This document shows, one piece after another, positions 42,962 through 51,330 of a stretch of DNA of 64,000 nt. The stretch lies in assembly GCA_934667105.1 (NCBI GenBank), contig CAKULG010000003.1:124001-188000 (forward strand). The letters are read 5' to 3'. Source of the stretch: an uncultured Clostridia bacterium. GTDB lineage: Bacteria; Bacillota; Clostridia; Christensenellales; Aristaeellaceae. Within the stretch, counting starts at the first letter, position 1. The number at the start of each line of letters is the position of its first letter. The notes beneath the pieces were generated by a model. The model was given only the letters and a program-made list of their open reading frames with translations. It was not told where the DNA came from and searched no databases. The translations under genes and the position numbers were made by a program.

Positions 42962-45463
42962 ATGCGCAAGGGAAAATGGGGCCGGGCTGAAGGAGAGCTG
43001 AACCAGGCCGAGGAAAAGGAGCAAGCCCAGGCGCTGCGGGCGCTGGAAGGAAAGAAAAAACGGCATACAGGCCGAAATATTTTGCTTACGCTGGCCGCGC
43101 TGCTGGCGGCGGGGGCCGTCGCCTTTTATTTCCTTTTCGGCGTCGCCTCCTGGCAGCGGCTGGATCTGGAAAAGCTGACAAAAATCCCCCAGACCGGGGC
43201 GATTTACGATCGCAACGGCGATTTTGCCGCCCGCATCCAAAGCGTGCAGAACCGGGTGAGCGTGCCCCTTTCCAGCGTGCCCACATCGGTGCAGAGCGCC
43301 TTTTTGGCGGCGGAGGATCTGCGGTTTTATCAGCATCCCGGCTTTGACGTGGTGCGTATTTTCGGGGCGCTGGTTTCAAATCTGAAAAGCGGCGATTACG
43401 CCGAGGGGGCCAGCACCATTACCCAGCAACTGGTGAAGCTGAGCCACCTGAGCGCCCAGAAAACCCTGGCCCGGAAATTCGAGGAAATTTATCTGGCGGT
43501 GCAGCTGGAGCATGCCTGCACCAAGGATCAAATTCTTGAAATGTATCTGAATTACATTTATTTCGGCCGCGGAGCCTACGGCATCGAGGCGGCGGCCCAG
43601 GCGTATTTCGGCATACCCGCATCCCAGCTTTCCGCCGCTCAGGGAGCCTGCCTGGCGGCCATTATCAAAGCGCCCTCCGCCTATGCCCCCCATCTGCATC
43701 CCGAGGCCAATCGCCAGCGGCAAAGCTATATTCTGCGCACCATGCTGGAAAACGATCTGCTCAGCCAAACGGATTACCGTCTGGCCCTGGCGCAGGACGT
43801 TACACCCATCCAGCAGGAGACCGCCGCATCCTACGGCTGGTATGTAGACGCTGTGCTGGACGAGGCGGAAAAGCTGCTTTCCATGCAGGGCGAGGCGTTG
43901 CTGGGAAGCGGCTATCATATCTACACCGCTCTGGACCCTACACAGCAAAACTTGATTGACGAGCAATTTTTATCCGCCAAGAATTTCCCCGCCGACGCAT
44001 CCGACGGAACCCAGACCCAGGGAGCCATGGCCAGCGTGGACGTATCCTCCGGCGCGGTACGGGCGCTGGTGGGCGGGCGCAGCTACACCGTGCAGCGCGG
44101 CCTGAACCGGGCTACCCAGATGCGCCGTCAGCCCGGCTCCGCCCTCAAGCCCCTGGCGGTATACGCCCCCGCCATCGAGCGCTTCGGCTATATGACCGCC
44201 AGCGTGCTGAACGATACGCCCCAGAAGTTCGGCAATTATTCCCCCCGCAACAGCGGCAATCTGTATTACGGCAACGTCACCATCCGTACCGCTCTGAAAA
44301 ACAGCCTGAATGTGGCCGCCGTATCGCTGCTGAACCAAATCGGCGTGGCCGCCGCCCGGGACTATCTTTCCAAGACGGGCATCGAGCTGGACGACCGGGA
44401 TTGGAACCTTTCCCTAGCCTTGGGGGCTATGACCTACGGCGTGTCCCCTGTGCAATTGGCCGCCGCCTATGCCCCGTTCGCCAACGGCGGCGTGTTTTAC
44501 GCACCCTATCTCATCGAACGCATTGAAAGCGCGGCGGGAGACGTGCTCTATCAGCACGAGGCGCAGGGAACCCGCGTGCTTTCTTCCCAAACCGCGTATC
44601 TGATGACCAGCCTGCTGCAAACCGTCACCGCCTCGGGAACGGGGGCCAAGCTGTCCCAGGCAGGAACTCCTGTGGCCGGGAAAACGGGCACCGTAAATAT
44701 GACCGGGGGCGGCAACCGGGATATCTGGATGGCCGCCTACAACCGCGAGCTTTCCACCGCTTTCTGGATGGGCTTTGATAATCCGGACAGCAAGCATAAA
44801 TTTCAGGGCTGGGTATCCGGGGGCGATTACACCGCCGCCCTGGCGACAAAATTTTTCAAGGGATATTACGCCAACCGAAATAAACCCGCCTTCCGGGAAG
44901 CGGAGGGGGTGGTCTGGCTGAAAATCGATAAAAAGGCCATTGAATGGGCGGGCGAACCCATGCTGGCCACGTCCATCACCCCCAAGGCGTATAGCTACGC
45001 GGAGGTTTTTCTGGCCAGCAATCAGCCAACGAAAAAATCCAACGTCTGGTCCGCTCCCCGCACGCCCTCCGCCTTTTATGTGACCCACAACAACAGCGGC
45101 AATCCCGTTTTGGTCATCACCGCAGCGGACGCGGGCCTTTACCGCATTCAGCGGGACGCGGTGGGCGAATGCATCATTCTCAACGAGCTGTACGGCAGCG
45201 CGGGTGAAACTCTCTATTACACCGATACCAAGGCCAAGGTGGGCGTGGTTTACACCTATCGCATTATTCCCATCAATTCCGAACTGCTGCAAAACGGCGT
45301 GCTGCTGGAGGGCAAACAGGCGGTGCAGATCGCTCAGGCAAAGGCACCCTCTTCGGGCCGCACCTTGTGGGAGGATATCAGCGGCCTGCTCTTTGGCCGC
45401 CGGGACGCGCCTGAAACGGATGCAACGGACGCGCTGTCCCTCTTCTGGCAGTCCGGGGATTGA
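42962..45463 (+). CDS. Class A penicillin-binding protein (PBP1A type)
   Basis: Bifunctional peptidoglycan synthase, 833 aa. A basic cytoplasmic tail, one membrane segment (about 38-60), a GT51 transglycosylase with catalytic Glu118 (AAEDLRFYQHPGFD) and GASTITQQLVKL, then the transpeptidase with SALK (Ser393, Lys396), SLN (448-450) and KTGT (574-577). About 150 residues after the transpeptidase form a beta-rich extension ending in the motif TYRIIPINSELLQNG, which I cannot assign with certainty (perhaps fibronectin III-like). GGAGG lies 10 nt before the ATG at 42962. It is divergent from the FtsH-like gene. Confidence 0.93.
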   Translation: MRKGKWGRAEGELNQAEEKEQAQALRALEGKKKRHTGRNILLTLAALLAAGAVAFYFLFGVASWQRLDLEKLTKIPQTGAIYDRNGDFAARIQSVQNRVSVPLSSVPTSVQSAFLAAEDLRFYQHPGFDVVRIFGALVSNLKSGDYAEGASTITQQLVKLSHLSAQKTLARKFEEIYLAVQLEHACTKDQILEMYLNYIYFGRGAYGIEAAAQAYFGIPASQLSAAQGACLAAIIKAPSAYAPHLHPEANRQRQSYILRTMLENDLLSQTDYRLALAQDVTPIQQETAASYGWYVDAVLDEAEKLLSMQGEALLGSGYHIYTALDPTQQNLIDEQFLSAKNFPADASDGTQTQGAMASVDVSSGAVRALVGGRSYTVQRGLNRATQMRRQPGSALKPLAVYAPAIERFGYMTASVLNDTPQKFGNYSPRNSGNLYYGNVTIRTALKNSLNVAAVSLLNQIGVAAARDYLSKTGIELDDRDWNLSLALGAMTYGVSPVQLAAAYAPFANGGVFYAPYLIERIESAAGDVLYQHEAQGTRVLSSQTAYLMTSLLQTVTASGTGAKLSQAGTPVAGKTGTVNMTGGGNRDIWMAAYNRELSTAFWMGFDNPDSKHKFQGWVSGGDYTAALATKFFKGYYANRNKPAFREAEGVVWLKIDKKAIEWAGEPMLATSITPKAYSYAEVFLASNQPTKKSNVWSAPRTPSAFYVTHNNSGNPVLVITAADAGLYRIQRDAVGECIILNELYGSAGETLYYTDTKAKVGVVYTYRIIPINSELLQNGVLLEGKQAVQIAQAKAPSSGRTLWEDISGLLFGRRDAPETDATDALSLFWQSGD

Positions 45464-45479
45464 CGGCGATAAAAAAATT

Positions 45480-45523
45480 GCGGGAGAGGGATTCCCGGAC
45501 GAGTCAATGAATCCCTCTCCCGC
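45480..45523 (-). terminator. Intrinsic terminator of the FAD oxidoreductase operon
   Basis: GCGGGAGAGGGATTC (45480-45494) pairs perfectly with 45509-45523. On the minus strand AATTTTTTTATCG follows. It resembles the palindrome family in layout but lacks the TTCTTTG core. It may also halt the convergent PBP transcript. Confidence 0.85.
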
Positions 45524-45599
45524 GCCTAATAGGAAAGCCGAAGGAATAAGACGTGGCGTCAGAGAATCGGCTTGTTCCTCCGCCGGACGCAATTTTCTT

Positions 45600-47507
45600 T
45601 TAAAACACGTTTTTGTTTTCTCGATACGTCCGCCAGACGTTTTCAAAGAAATCCGCCTGCGCAGGAAGCGGGCGCACAGGCCGCCAGGCGGCGCGGAATC
45701 CGTTTTCCTCCCGGCGCACGGTCTGAATGCGTTCTCCCGTTTCAGGGTCAGCCAAGCGGAAGCGGAAGATTTCCTCCAGTCCCCGGGGTTTTTCTCCCGC
45801 CGCGTCGCAATACAGGGCGGAGCCGCGGGTGGCCCCCACGGTCTGATCGAAATCGATCATGGCGGTCAGCACCGCCTGCTGGGTGCGCAAAATATCCAGC
45901 AGCTTATAGGCGCGCCACAGGCTTTCCGGCCTGCCCACGCCCGTCTGCTCAGGCAGTGCGGCAAGCCGGGCCGCAATCTCCCGGCGCAGCGCTTCCATTT
46001 CCGTTCCGCGCCGGATGGCGCCCCCTGCGTCGCTCATGCGGCGCTGAGCCCGGGCAATTTCCTGCTCCACGTTATCCGGGTTATTCAAAATGCGTTCACA
46101 AAACGCCGCGTGCCGCGCCGCGGCCCGATGGACAGTCGCCGCGAAGGCCGCTTCTTCGGGCAGCGTTCTGCCTTTTTCCGCGATATAGGTCGCCGCCCGC
46201 AGCGAGCCCACCTGCCCCGCGTTCAGGGCGCTGCCGCCCGGCCGCGTCACCCCGTGGGTGCCCGCGCATTCCCCCACGGCGAACAGTCCCGGCACCGCCG
46301 TCTGCCACCATAAATCCACCGCCGTACCGCCGTTATGGTGCTGGGCGCACAGGGCGATTTCCAGCCTTTCCGTTTCCAGATCGCAGCCCTTGCTCCGGTA
46401 AAGGGCGATGGCGGGCTGGTTCATTTTTTGCAGCCGCGCATAGGGTGTGCCGAAGCATGCCTCCGCCTTGCGTAGATATTCCGCCGCTTCGGGGGCCAAT
46501 TTTTCATAATCCAATTGCTCCAGGCCGAAAGGGTTTTGCCGATAATCCAGATACACCCTGCGGCCTCGCAGCACCCGCTCCCGGTAAACCAGCAGATCGA
46601 TCACCGAAGAGCCGTCCAGCGCTTTACGGCTGTCAAAGGGCCATTGATATCCCTTGAGGAACACCATGGAAAGCGCCGCGTAGGGATTGCCGAAATATTC
46701 CAACAAAAATTCCCGCTCCACGCCCTCCGCATCCACCGAAACAAAGCGGGGCAGCACCTGCATATACGTTCCCGATACGTTCCAGCGGGGGGCGATGGAT
46801 GCCAGACCGAACTGCCATTCCGTCAGGTTCTGGGCCTCGGTCCCCGCCTGGAGCGCCAGGCTGCCGCTGCCCGTATGGCAAGCGGGATACACGCTGTCGG
46901 CATAAATGCCCGCAGGCCCGCCCGTGGCCAGAATCACCTGGGCGCAGCGTAAAAACACCGGCTTCCCGCTTTTCTTTTCCAGGCACGCAAGGCCGCAGAC
47001 CCCCGTTTCGTCCTTGAGGATTTCAACGGCCAGCAGTCCGTCATACACGGGAATTCCCAGCGCCCGCGCCTGCTTTTCCAGCGCCTCGGTCATAAATTTT
47101 GAGGTCAGCGGCCCGGCGGAAGTGGCACGCTCGAAGGGATCGTGATCGGTTTTATAGCCCACGTATTCGCCATAGCGATTAACGGGGAATTCCACGCCCA
47201 GTTCGCACAAATTGAGGAAGCACCGGGCGGACAGCGCCGCCTCGCACAGGGCGTTGTCCCCGTCCACCGCGCCGCCGGAAAACAGATTTTCCGCCATGCG
47301 CCGCACGCTGTCCGGAGAATCGCCGCTGAGACCCAGCTTATAATAGGTTTGCTTATCGCTGCCCGTATTGCGGGAGGTGCCGCAGTTCACCCCCTCGGTG
47401 ACAAGGGCGACCGCCTTGCCCATGCTCTTCAATCGGCAGGCGGCGTTGTAGCCCGCCGCCCCCGTGCCCACAACGATGGTATCGCACGTTATGATACGAT
47501 ATTGCAT
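45600..47507 (-). CDS. FAD-dependent oxidoreductase, fumarate reductase/SdhA-like flavoprotein
   Basis: A 635-aa soluble flavoprotein. The FAD-binding motif DTIVVGTGAAGYNAACRLKSMGKAVALVTEG opens the protein. VILATGGPAGIYADSVYP, TEWQFGLASIAPRWNVSGTYMQ and LFAVGECAGTHGVTRPGGSALNAGQVGSLRAATY are the further FAD contacts of the fumarate reductase family. A helical C-terminal region (MIDFDQTVGATRGSALYCDAAGE) is present as in SdhA. The start at 47507 has AGGAG about 8 nt upstream, overlapping the stop of the Gfo/Idh gene, so the two are coupled. No iron-sulfur or membrane subunit is encoded nearby except the small ferredoxin at 48986. It is probably a substrate dehydrogenase rather than a respiratory enzyme. 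Confidence 0.85.
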   Translation of the reverse strand: MQYRIITCDTIVVGTGAAGYNAACRLKSMGKAVALVTEGVNCGTSRNTGSDKQTYYKLGLSGDSPDSVRRMAENLFSGGAVDGDNALCEAALSARCFLNLCELGVEFPVNRYGEYVGYKTDHDPFERATSAGPLTSKFMTEALEKQARALGIPVYDGLLAVEILKDETGVCGLACLEKKSGKPVFLRCAQVILATGGPAGIYADSVYPACHTGSGSLALQAGTEAQNLTEWQFGLASIAPRWNVSGTYMQVLPRFVSVDAEGVEREFLLEYFGNPYAALSMVFLKGYQWPFDSRKALDGSSVIDLLVYRERVLRGRRVYLDYRQNPFGLEQLDYEKLAPEAAEYLRKAEACFGTPYARLQKMNQPAIALYRSKGCDLETERLEIALCAQHHNGGTAVDLWWQTAVPGLFAVGECAGTHGVTRPGGSALNAGQVGSLRAATYIAEKGRTLPEEAAFAATVHRAAARHAAFCERILNNPDNVEQEIARAQRRMSDAGGAIRRGTEMEALRREIAARLAALPEQTGVGRPESLWRAYKLLDILRTQQAVLTAMIDFDQTVGATRGSALYCDAAGEKPRGLEEIFRFRLADPETGERIQTVRREENGFRAAWRPVRPLPAQADFFENVWRTYRENKNVF

Positions 47508-47517
47508 ACGCCGCTCC

Positions 47518-48723
47518 TTACACCCCCGCGAAATGCCGATAGTCTCCCAGCGCGCCCTCCCGGGCGGGGCCGAAGCCGGGCACGCCCAGCTCGCTGGGCA
47601 GCTTTTCCTCCGCATAGCAGCGGCCAAGCACTGCATCCAGCCCCTCGCAGTATACCAGTTCGCCGTCTTCCTTGATCTTTTCCGCCGGGAAGAAGGGCGT
47701 TTCGGGAATCAGCTCTTCAATTTTGTTGATGCACTTGGTATGCTCGCTGGCCGCCTCCGGGCCGCAGAGCACGGGCGTTTTTTCCTGCATAGTGGCGATC
47801 ATCCAGGCCATTTTCCTAGTCTGATCGGCGTTGGGATCGCCGTAGAGCAGCTGCGTTCCATCTGAAAGCACGCCCCTCATCATGTGCTCGTCCGCCTTGC
47901 AGGAAACCGTGCCCTTCTCAAATTCGTAAATAAATTCCGGGTTCCGCGCCCCCGAGCGGGCGATGGGGTGCGCCACCAGATAGAGCATTTCCGTGTCTTC
48001 CGCTGTGCGCAGGCGCATGGCGCAGGTATCAAACATTTCGATCTGGTTGGCCCGGTAAGTTTCTACCTTAATTTTCTCCACCCGGGCGCCGCGATCCACC
48101 TGATTTCCCGCCACATACAGCATGTTATGCAGGTAATGGGCTGTGGCGTTGGCGGCCACGCTGTCCAGAATCCATTCGCCCCGGGCGTTCTTTTTATGGG
48201 CGGCCCAGCCGCTGCCCCGGCGGTAATATTCCCGATTCCGGGGCCAGAGCACGATGGTTTTCATCCGCAGGGGACGGCCGTAGCGGCCCGAGAGCACATC
48301 CTGCTTTAAGCGCTGAACCGCCTCGCTGTAGGACCATTGATAGCCGATGGCCAAGCGCTTGTCCGTGCGATCCCGCGCCTCGATCATGCGCTGCACGTCG
48401 TCGATCACGGCGCACACGGGCTTTTCGCAAAGCACGTCGCTGCCGTGCTCCATGCAATAAATCGATTGCCCGGCATGCAGCTGAATGGGCGTTGCGATAA
48501 TCGCCAGGTCGGCCTCCTGCTCCCGGTAAAAATCCTCCACCGTGTCATACAAGGGCACCCCCGCCGCCACAAGCTCGTTATAAACAGGGCTGTTTTTTGC
48601 AAAAGGATCCACCCCGCCCACCAGCTTTACCGGCAAATCGCATTGCGGATCCAGCAGTTTTTTCAAATACGTCAGGGCGTAGCCCCCCACCCCCACCATC
48701 ACTAACCGCACGACGGACTGCAT
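47518..48723 (-). CDS. Gfo/Idh/MocA-family oxidoreductase
   Basis: A 401-aa NAD(P)-dependent dehydrogenase. The Rossmann motif VRLVMVGVGGYALTYLKKL, then YCMEHGSDVLCEKPVCAVIDDVQRM (the conserved EKP lysine) and YQWSYSEAVQRLKQDVLSG. It shares a transcript with the FAD oxidoreductase, whose start lies 10 nt after its stop. A strong promoter (48794-48822) and a dyad (48772-48791) lie upstream. It probably oxidises or reduces a sugar or inositol derivative that the flavoprotein also handles; the substrate is unknown. Confidence 0.85.
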   Translation of the reverse strand: MQSVVRLVMVGVGGYALTYLKKLLDPQCDLPVKLVGGVDPFAKNSPVYNELVAAGVPLYDTVEDFYREQEADLAIIATPIQLHAGQSIYCMEHGSDVLCEKPVCAVIDDVQRMIEARDRTDKRLAIGYQWSYSEAVQRLKQDVLSGRYGRPLRMKTIVLWPRNREYYRRGSGWAAHKKNARGEWILDSVAANATAHYLHNMLYVAGNQVDRGARVEKIKVETYRANQIEMFDTCAMRLRTAEDTEMLYLVAHPIARSGARNPEFIYEFEKGTVSCKADEHMMRGVLSDGTQLLYGDPNADQTRKMAWMIATMQEKTPVLCGPEAASEHTKCINKIEELIPETPFFPAEKIKEDGELVYCEGLDAVLGRCYAEEKLPSELGVPGFGPAREGALGDYRHFAGV

Positions 48724-48769
48724 TCCTTTTTCCTTCCCTTCCGCGCCCTTGGGCGCACGCCTGTAGAAT

Positions 48770-48791
48770 TGGAAACGTTAAAAACCGTTTC
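48770..48791. promoter_or_regulatory. Dyad GAAACG-N8-CGTTTC with cre-like sequence
   Basis: GAAACG (48772-48777) and CGTTTC (48786-48791) lie just downstream of the -10 box of the Gfo/Idh gene. TGGAAACGTTAAAA (48770-48783) also agrees with most of the CcpA cre consensus. Either a specific repressor or carbon catabolite control is possible. Confidence 0.4.
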
Positions 48792-48793
48792 TT

Positions 48794-48822
48794 ATTATAG
48801 CTTTGCGCCTGGAGCGCGTCAA
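48794..48822 (-). promoter_or_regulatory. Promoter of the Gfo/Idh-FAD oxidoreductase operon
   Basis: Minus strand TTGACG (48817-48822), a 17-nt spacer and TATAAT (48794-48799). The leader also contains a GCGCCC-TT-GGGCGC hairpin at 48743-48756. Confidence 0.8.
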
Positions 48823-48913
48823 GCCGCCCCGCCGTGCAAAAAACAGACGGTGAGACGCAAAAATCGGATATTTTCTTCAAAACAATTATTTCGCGTCTTT
48901 TCCCGCTTCCCGC

Positions 48914-48942
48914 TTGCATTTTTCAATGGAAAATGGTATCAT
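48914..48942 (+). promoter_or_regulatory. Promoter of the ferredoxin gene
   Basis: TTGCAT (48914-48919), a 17-nt spacer and TATCAT (48937-48942), 43 nt before the ATG. Confidence 0.65.
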
Positions 48943-48985
48943 GAGGGGGACGCGAAAGCGGACATTTTTACGGAGGTGCTTTATT

Positions 48986-49156
48986 ATGGCTTATAAGATC
49001 ACGGATGCGTGCATCGCTTGCGGCGCTTGCGCGGCGGAATGCCCCGTGGAAGCGATTTCCGAGGGCGACGGCAAGTTCGAAATCGACGCTGAAAAGTGCA
49101 TTGAGTGCGGCGCTTGCGCGGACACCTGCCCCGTTGGCGCTCCCGAACAGGCCTAA
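48986..49156 (+). CDS. 2[4Fe-4S] clostridial-type ferredoxin
   Basis: A small 56-aa electron carrier. Two cluster motifs CIACGACAAECP and CIECGACADTCP follow the CxxCxxCxxxCP pattern and are nearly identical to each other, as expected from internal duplication. GGAGG lies 9 nt before the ATG. It has its own promoter and terminator, so it is a stand-alone gene. It probably serves as low-potential electron carrier for hydrogenase or pyruvate:ferredoxin oxidoreductase elsewhere, and supports an anaerobic lifestyle. Confidence 0.97.
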   Translation: MAYKITDACIACGACAAECPVEAISEGDGKFEIDAEKCIECGACADTCPVGAPEQA

Positions 49157-49185
49157 TTGCGCATGCCGCTGACAGCGGCAAAAAG

Positions 49186-49217
49186 CGGCGGAAGTCTTTT
49201 GACTCCCGCCGTTTTTT
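49186..49217. terminator. Bidirectional terminator between ferredoxin and proC
   Basis: CGGCGGAAGTC (49186-49196), loop TTTT and GACTCCCGCCG (49201-49211) with one A-C mismatch. T6 follows on the plus strand and a T-rich stretch on the minus strand. Confidence 0.85.
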
Positions 49218-49223
49218 ATGCCT

Positions 49224-50042
49224 TTATTGCTTTCCCAGCTCGTCGGAGCGCCGCCGCGCGGCCAGATAGCCCGCCCGCACGGCCCAGGAAAAGCCCGCCT
49301 CTTCCAGGGCGGCGACGCCCGCCTCGGTGGTTCCTTTCTTGGAAGTAATTCGGCGGCGCATTTCCGTGGGGCTCTCGCCGGAGAATGCGATCAGCGCCGC
49401 CGCGCCTTCCAGCGTCTGCACCGTCAAGGCGCGGGCGGTTTCGCGGTTCATGCCGTCCGCCGCCGCGCTTTCAATCATCGCTTCGCACAGCAGATAGAAA
49501 TACGCCGGGCCGCTGCCTGAAAGGGCGGTGACGGCGGAAAGCTGGGCCTCGGGCAGCCGCGCCACGACGCCTAGCGGCGAAAACAGCGCCTGGGCCAGGG
49601 CTGCCTCCTCCTCCCCCGCATGTTTTCCCAGGCAATAGGCCGTGGCGCTCTTTTGCACGGAGAGGGCCAGGTTGGGCATGAAGCGAACCACCGCCGCGTT
49701 TCCCGTGGCCGCTTCCACTGCGGCGCAGGATACGCCTGCCATAATGGTCAGGTATAATTTATCCGCCGTAAAATACTTGCCATACATCTGACAAGCCTCG
49801 GGAAAGGTCTGGGGCTTAACGGCGAAGAAAATCACGTCGGCCTGCCTCAGCCATTCCGGCTCCGCCGCCAGCACGCCGTATTCCCGGCTGAGCCGGGCGC
49901 AGGTTTCCGGATCCACAGGGTTCACAACGCCCATATGCTCCGGCGGCACCGTGCCCGAGCGCACCAGCCCGCGAAGCATGGCCTGAGCCATAAAGCCGCT
50001 GCCGATAAAGGCGAGGCGAATCGTTTTCACGTCCCATTTCAT
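49224..50042 (-). CDS. proC: Pyrroline-5-carboxylate reductase
   Basis: Last step of proline synthesis, reducing pyrroline-5-carboxylate with NADPH. Seen: IRLAFIGSGFMAQAMLRGLVRSG, IFFAVKPQTFPEA, VVRFMPNLALSV and LSGSGPAYFYLLCEAMIESAAADGMNRETARALTVQTLEGAA, with ITSKKGTTEAG near the end (normally TSPGGTT; here the Pro-Gly is replaced by Lys-Lys). Length is 272 aa. The start MKWDVKT at 50042 lies 16 nt after proA with GGGGGA upstream; the longer frame enters proA. Confidence 0.95.
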   Translation of the reverse strand: MKWDVKTIRLAFIGSGFMAQAMLRGLVRSGTVPPEHMGVVNPVDPETCARLSREYGVLAAEPEWLRQADVIFFAVKPQTFPEACQMYGKYFTADKLYLTIMAGVSCAAVEAATGNAAVVRFMPNLALSVQKSATAYCLGKHAGEEEAALAQALFSPLGVVARLPEAQLSAVTALSGSGPAYFYLLCEAMIESAAADGMNRETARALTVQTLEGAAALIAFSGESPTEMRRRITSKKGTTEAGVAALEEAGFSWAVRAGYLAARRRSDELGKQ

Positions 50043-50058
50043 CTTACATTCCCCCGTT

Positions 50059-51300
50059 TTAGCCGCGAATTTGTCCATTTCCCCGCACCAGATATTTATA
50101 GGAGCACAGTTCCCGCAGGCCCATGGGCCCCCGGGCGTGGAGCTTTTGCGTGGAAATGCCGATTTCCGCCCCAAAGCCGAATTCAAAGCCGTCGGTAAAC
50201 CGGCTGGATACGTTCCAATTCACAGAGGCCGCGTCGATTTCCCGCAGGAATTTTTCCGCGTTCTCCGCATTTTCAGTGAGAATCACTTCGGTGTGCCCGG
50301 TGGAATAGCGCTGAATATGGGCTACGGCCTCCGAAAAGGAATCGCACAGGATAACGGCCATTTCCAGGGAAAGGTATTCCTCCGCGAAATCCTTTTCCTC
50401 TGCCGGAAGCGCTTCGGGAATCAGCGCGCAAACCTCCTCCGTTCCGTGCAGCGTCACCCCAGCGGCCAGCAGCGCCTGGCACAGCGCCTGAAAATGCGGA
50501 AAGGCGCGATGCACAATCAGCGTTTCCGCCGCATTGCAGACGGCGGGGCGCTGAGTTTTCGCGTTGAGCACAACGGCCTTCGCCATTTCAAAATCCGCGC
50601 TTTCATCCACGAAAATATGGCAGTTGCCCACCCCGGTTTCGATGACGGGCACTTTCGCATTCTCCACAACGCTTTCAATGAGCTTGGCCCCGCCCCGGGG
50701 AATCAGCACGTCGATATACCCTCGCAGGCTCATCATGGCCTGCACCGCCTCGTGGCCGCCCTCTTCCAGCAGCTGCGCCGCCTGGGCGGGCAGGCCGCTT
50801 TCACGCAGCGCCGATTGCATAATCAGCGTCAGACAGCGATTGGAGGAAAGCGCGGAAGCGGAGCCGCGCAGCAAAATGGCGTTGCCCGCTTTCAGCGCCA
50901 GCGCCGCCGAATCCACCGTCACGTTGGGGCGCGCCTCATAAATCATGCCGATCACGCCCAGGGGCACGCGCACCTTTTGAATGGACATGCCGTTGGGGCG
51001 CGTGGTTTCCTCCAGCTTTTCCCCCGCCGGGTCGGGCAGCGCCGCTACCTGGCGAACGCCCTGGGCCATGGCCTGAACGCGCTTTTCATTCAGGGAAAGC
51101 CGATCCAGCATCGCTGCTGAAATCCCCGCCGCCTGCGCCCGGGCGATATCCTCCCGGTTCGCCGCCAATATTTCCGCCTGCCCTGCAAGCAGCGCGTCTG
51201 CCATGTTCAGCAGCGCCGCGTTTTTTTCCGCCGTGGCCGCCAGCGCCATTTTCCGCGCGGCTTCCCGGGCTGCCGCCGCCTTTTGCATTAATTCCTGCAT
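50059..51300 (-). CDS. proA: Gamma-glutamyl phosphate reductase
   Basis: Reduces gamma-glutamyl phosphate to the semialdehyde with NADPH in proline synthesis. The 413-aa ALDH-superfamily protein shows VPLGVIGMIYEARPNVTVDSAALALKAGNAILLRG, VPVIETGVGNCHIFVDESAD, a catalytic Cys in RPAVCNAAETLIVH, and SSRFTDGFEFGFGAEIGISTQKLHARGPMGL. It lies 30 nt after proB. Confidence 0.98.
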   Translation of the reverse strand: MQELMQKAAAAREAARKMALAATAEKNAALLNMADALLAGQAEILAANREDIARAQAAGISAAMLDRLSLNEKRVQAMAQGVRQVAALPDPAGEKLEETTRPNGMSIQKVRVPLGVIGMIYEARPNVTVDSAALALKAGNAILLRGSASALSSNRCLTLIMQSALRESGLPAQAAQLLEEGGHEAVQAMMSLRGYIDVLIPRGGAKLIESVVENAKVPVIETGVGNCHIFVDESADFEMAKAVVLNAKTQRPAVCNAAETLIVHRAFPHFQALCQALLAAGVTLHGTEEVCALIPEALPAEEKDFAEEYLSLEMAVILCDSFSEAVAHIQRYSTGHTEVILTENAENAEKFLREIDAASVNWNVSSRFTDGFEFGFGAEIGISTQKLHARGPMGLRELCSYKYLVRGNGQIRG

Positions 51301-51330
51301 GGTTTTTTCTTCCCCTCGCTTTTGCGCCGC

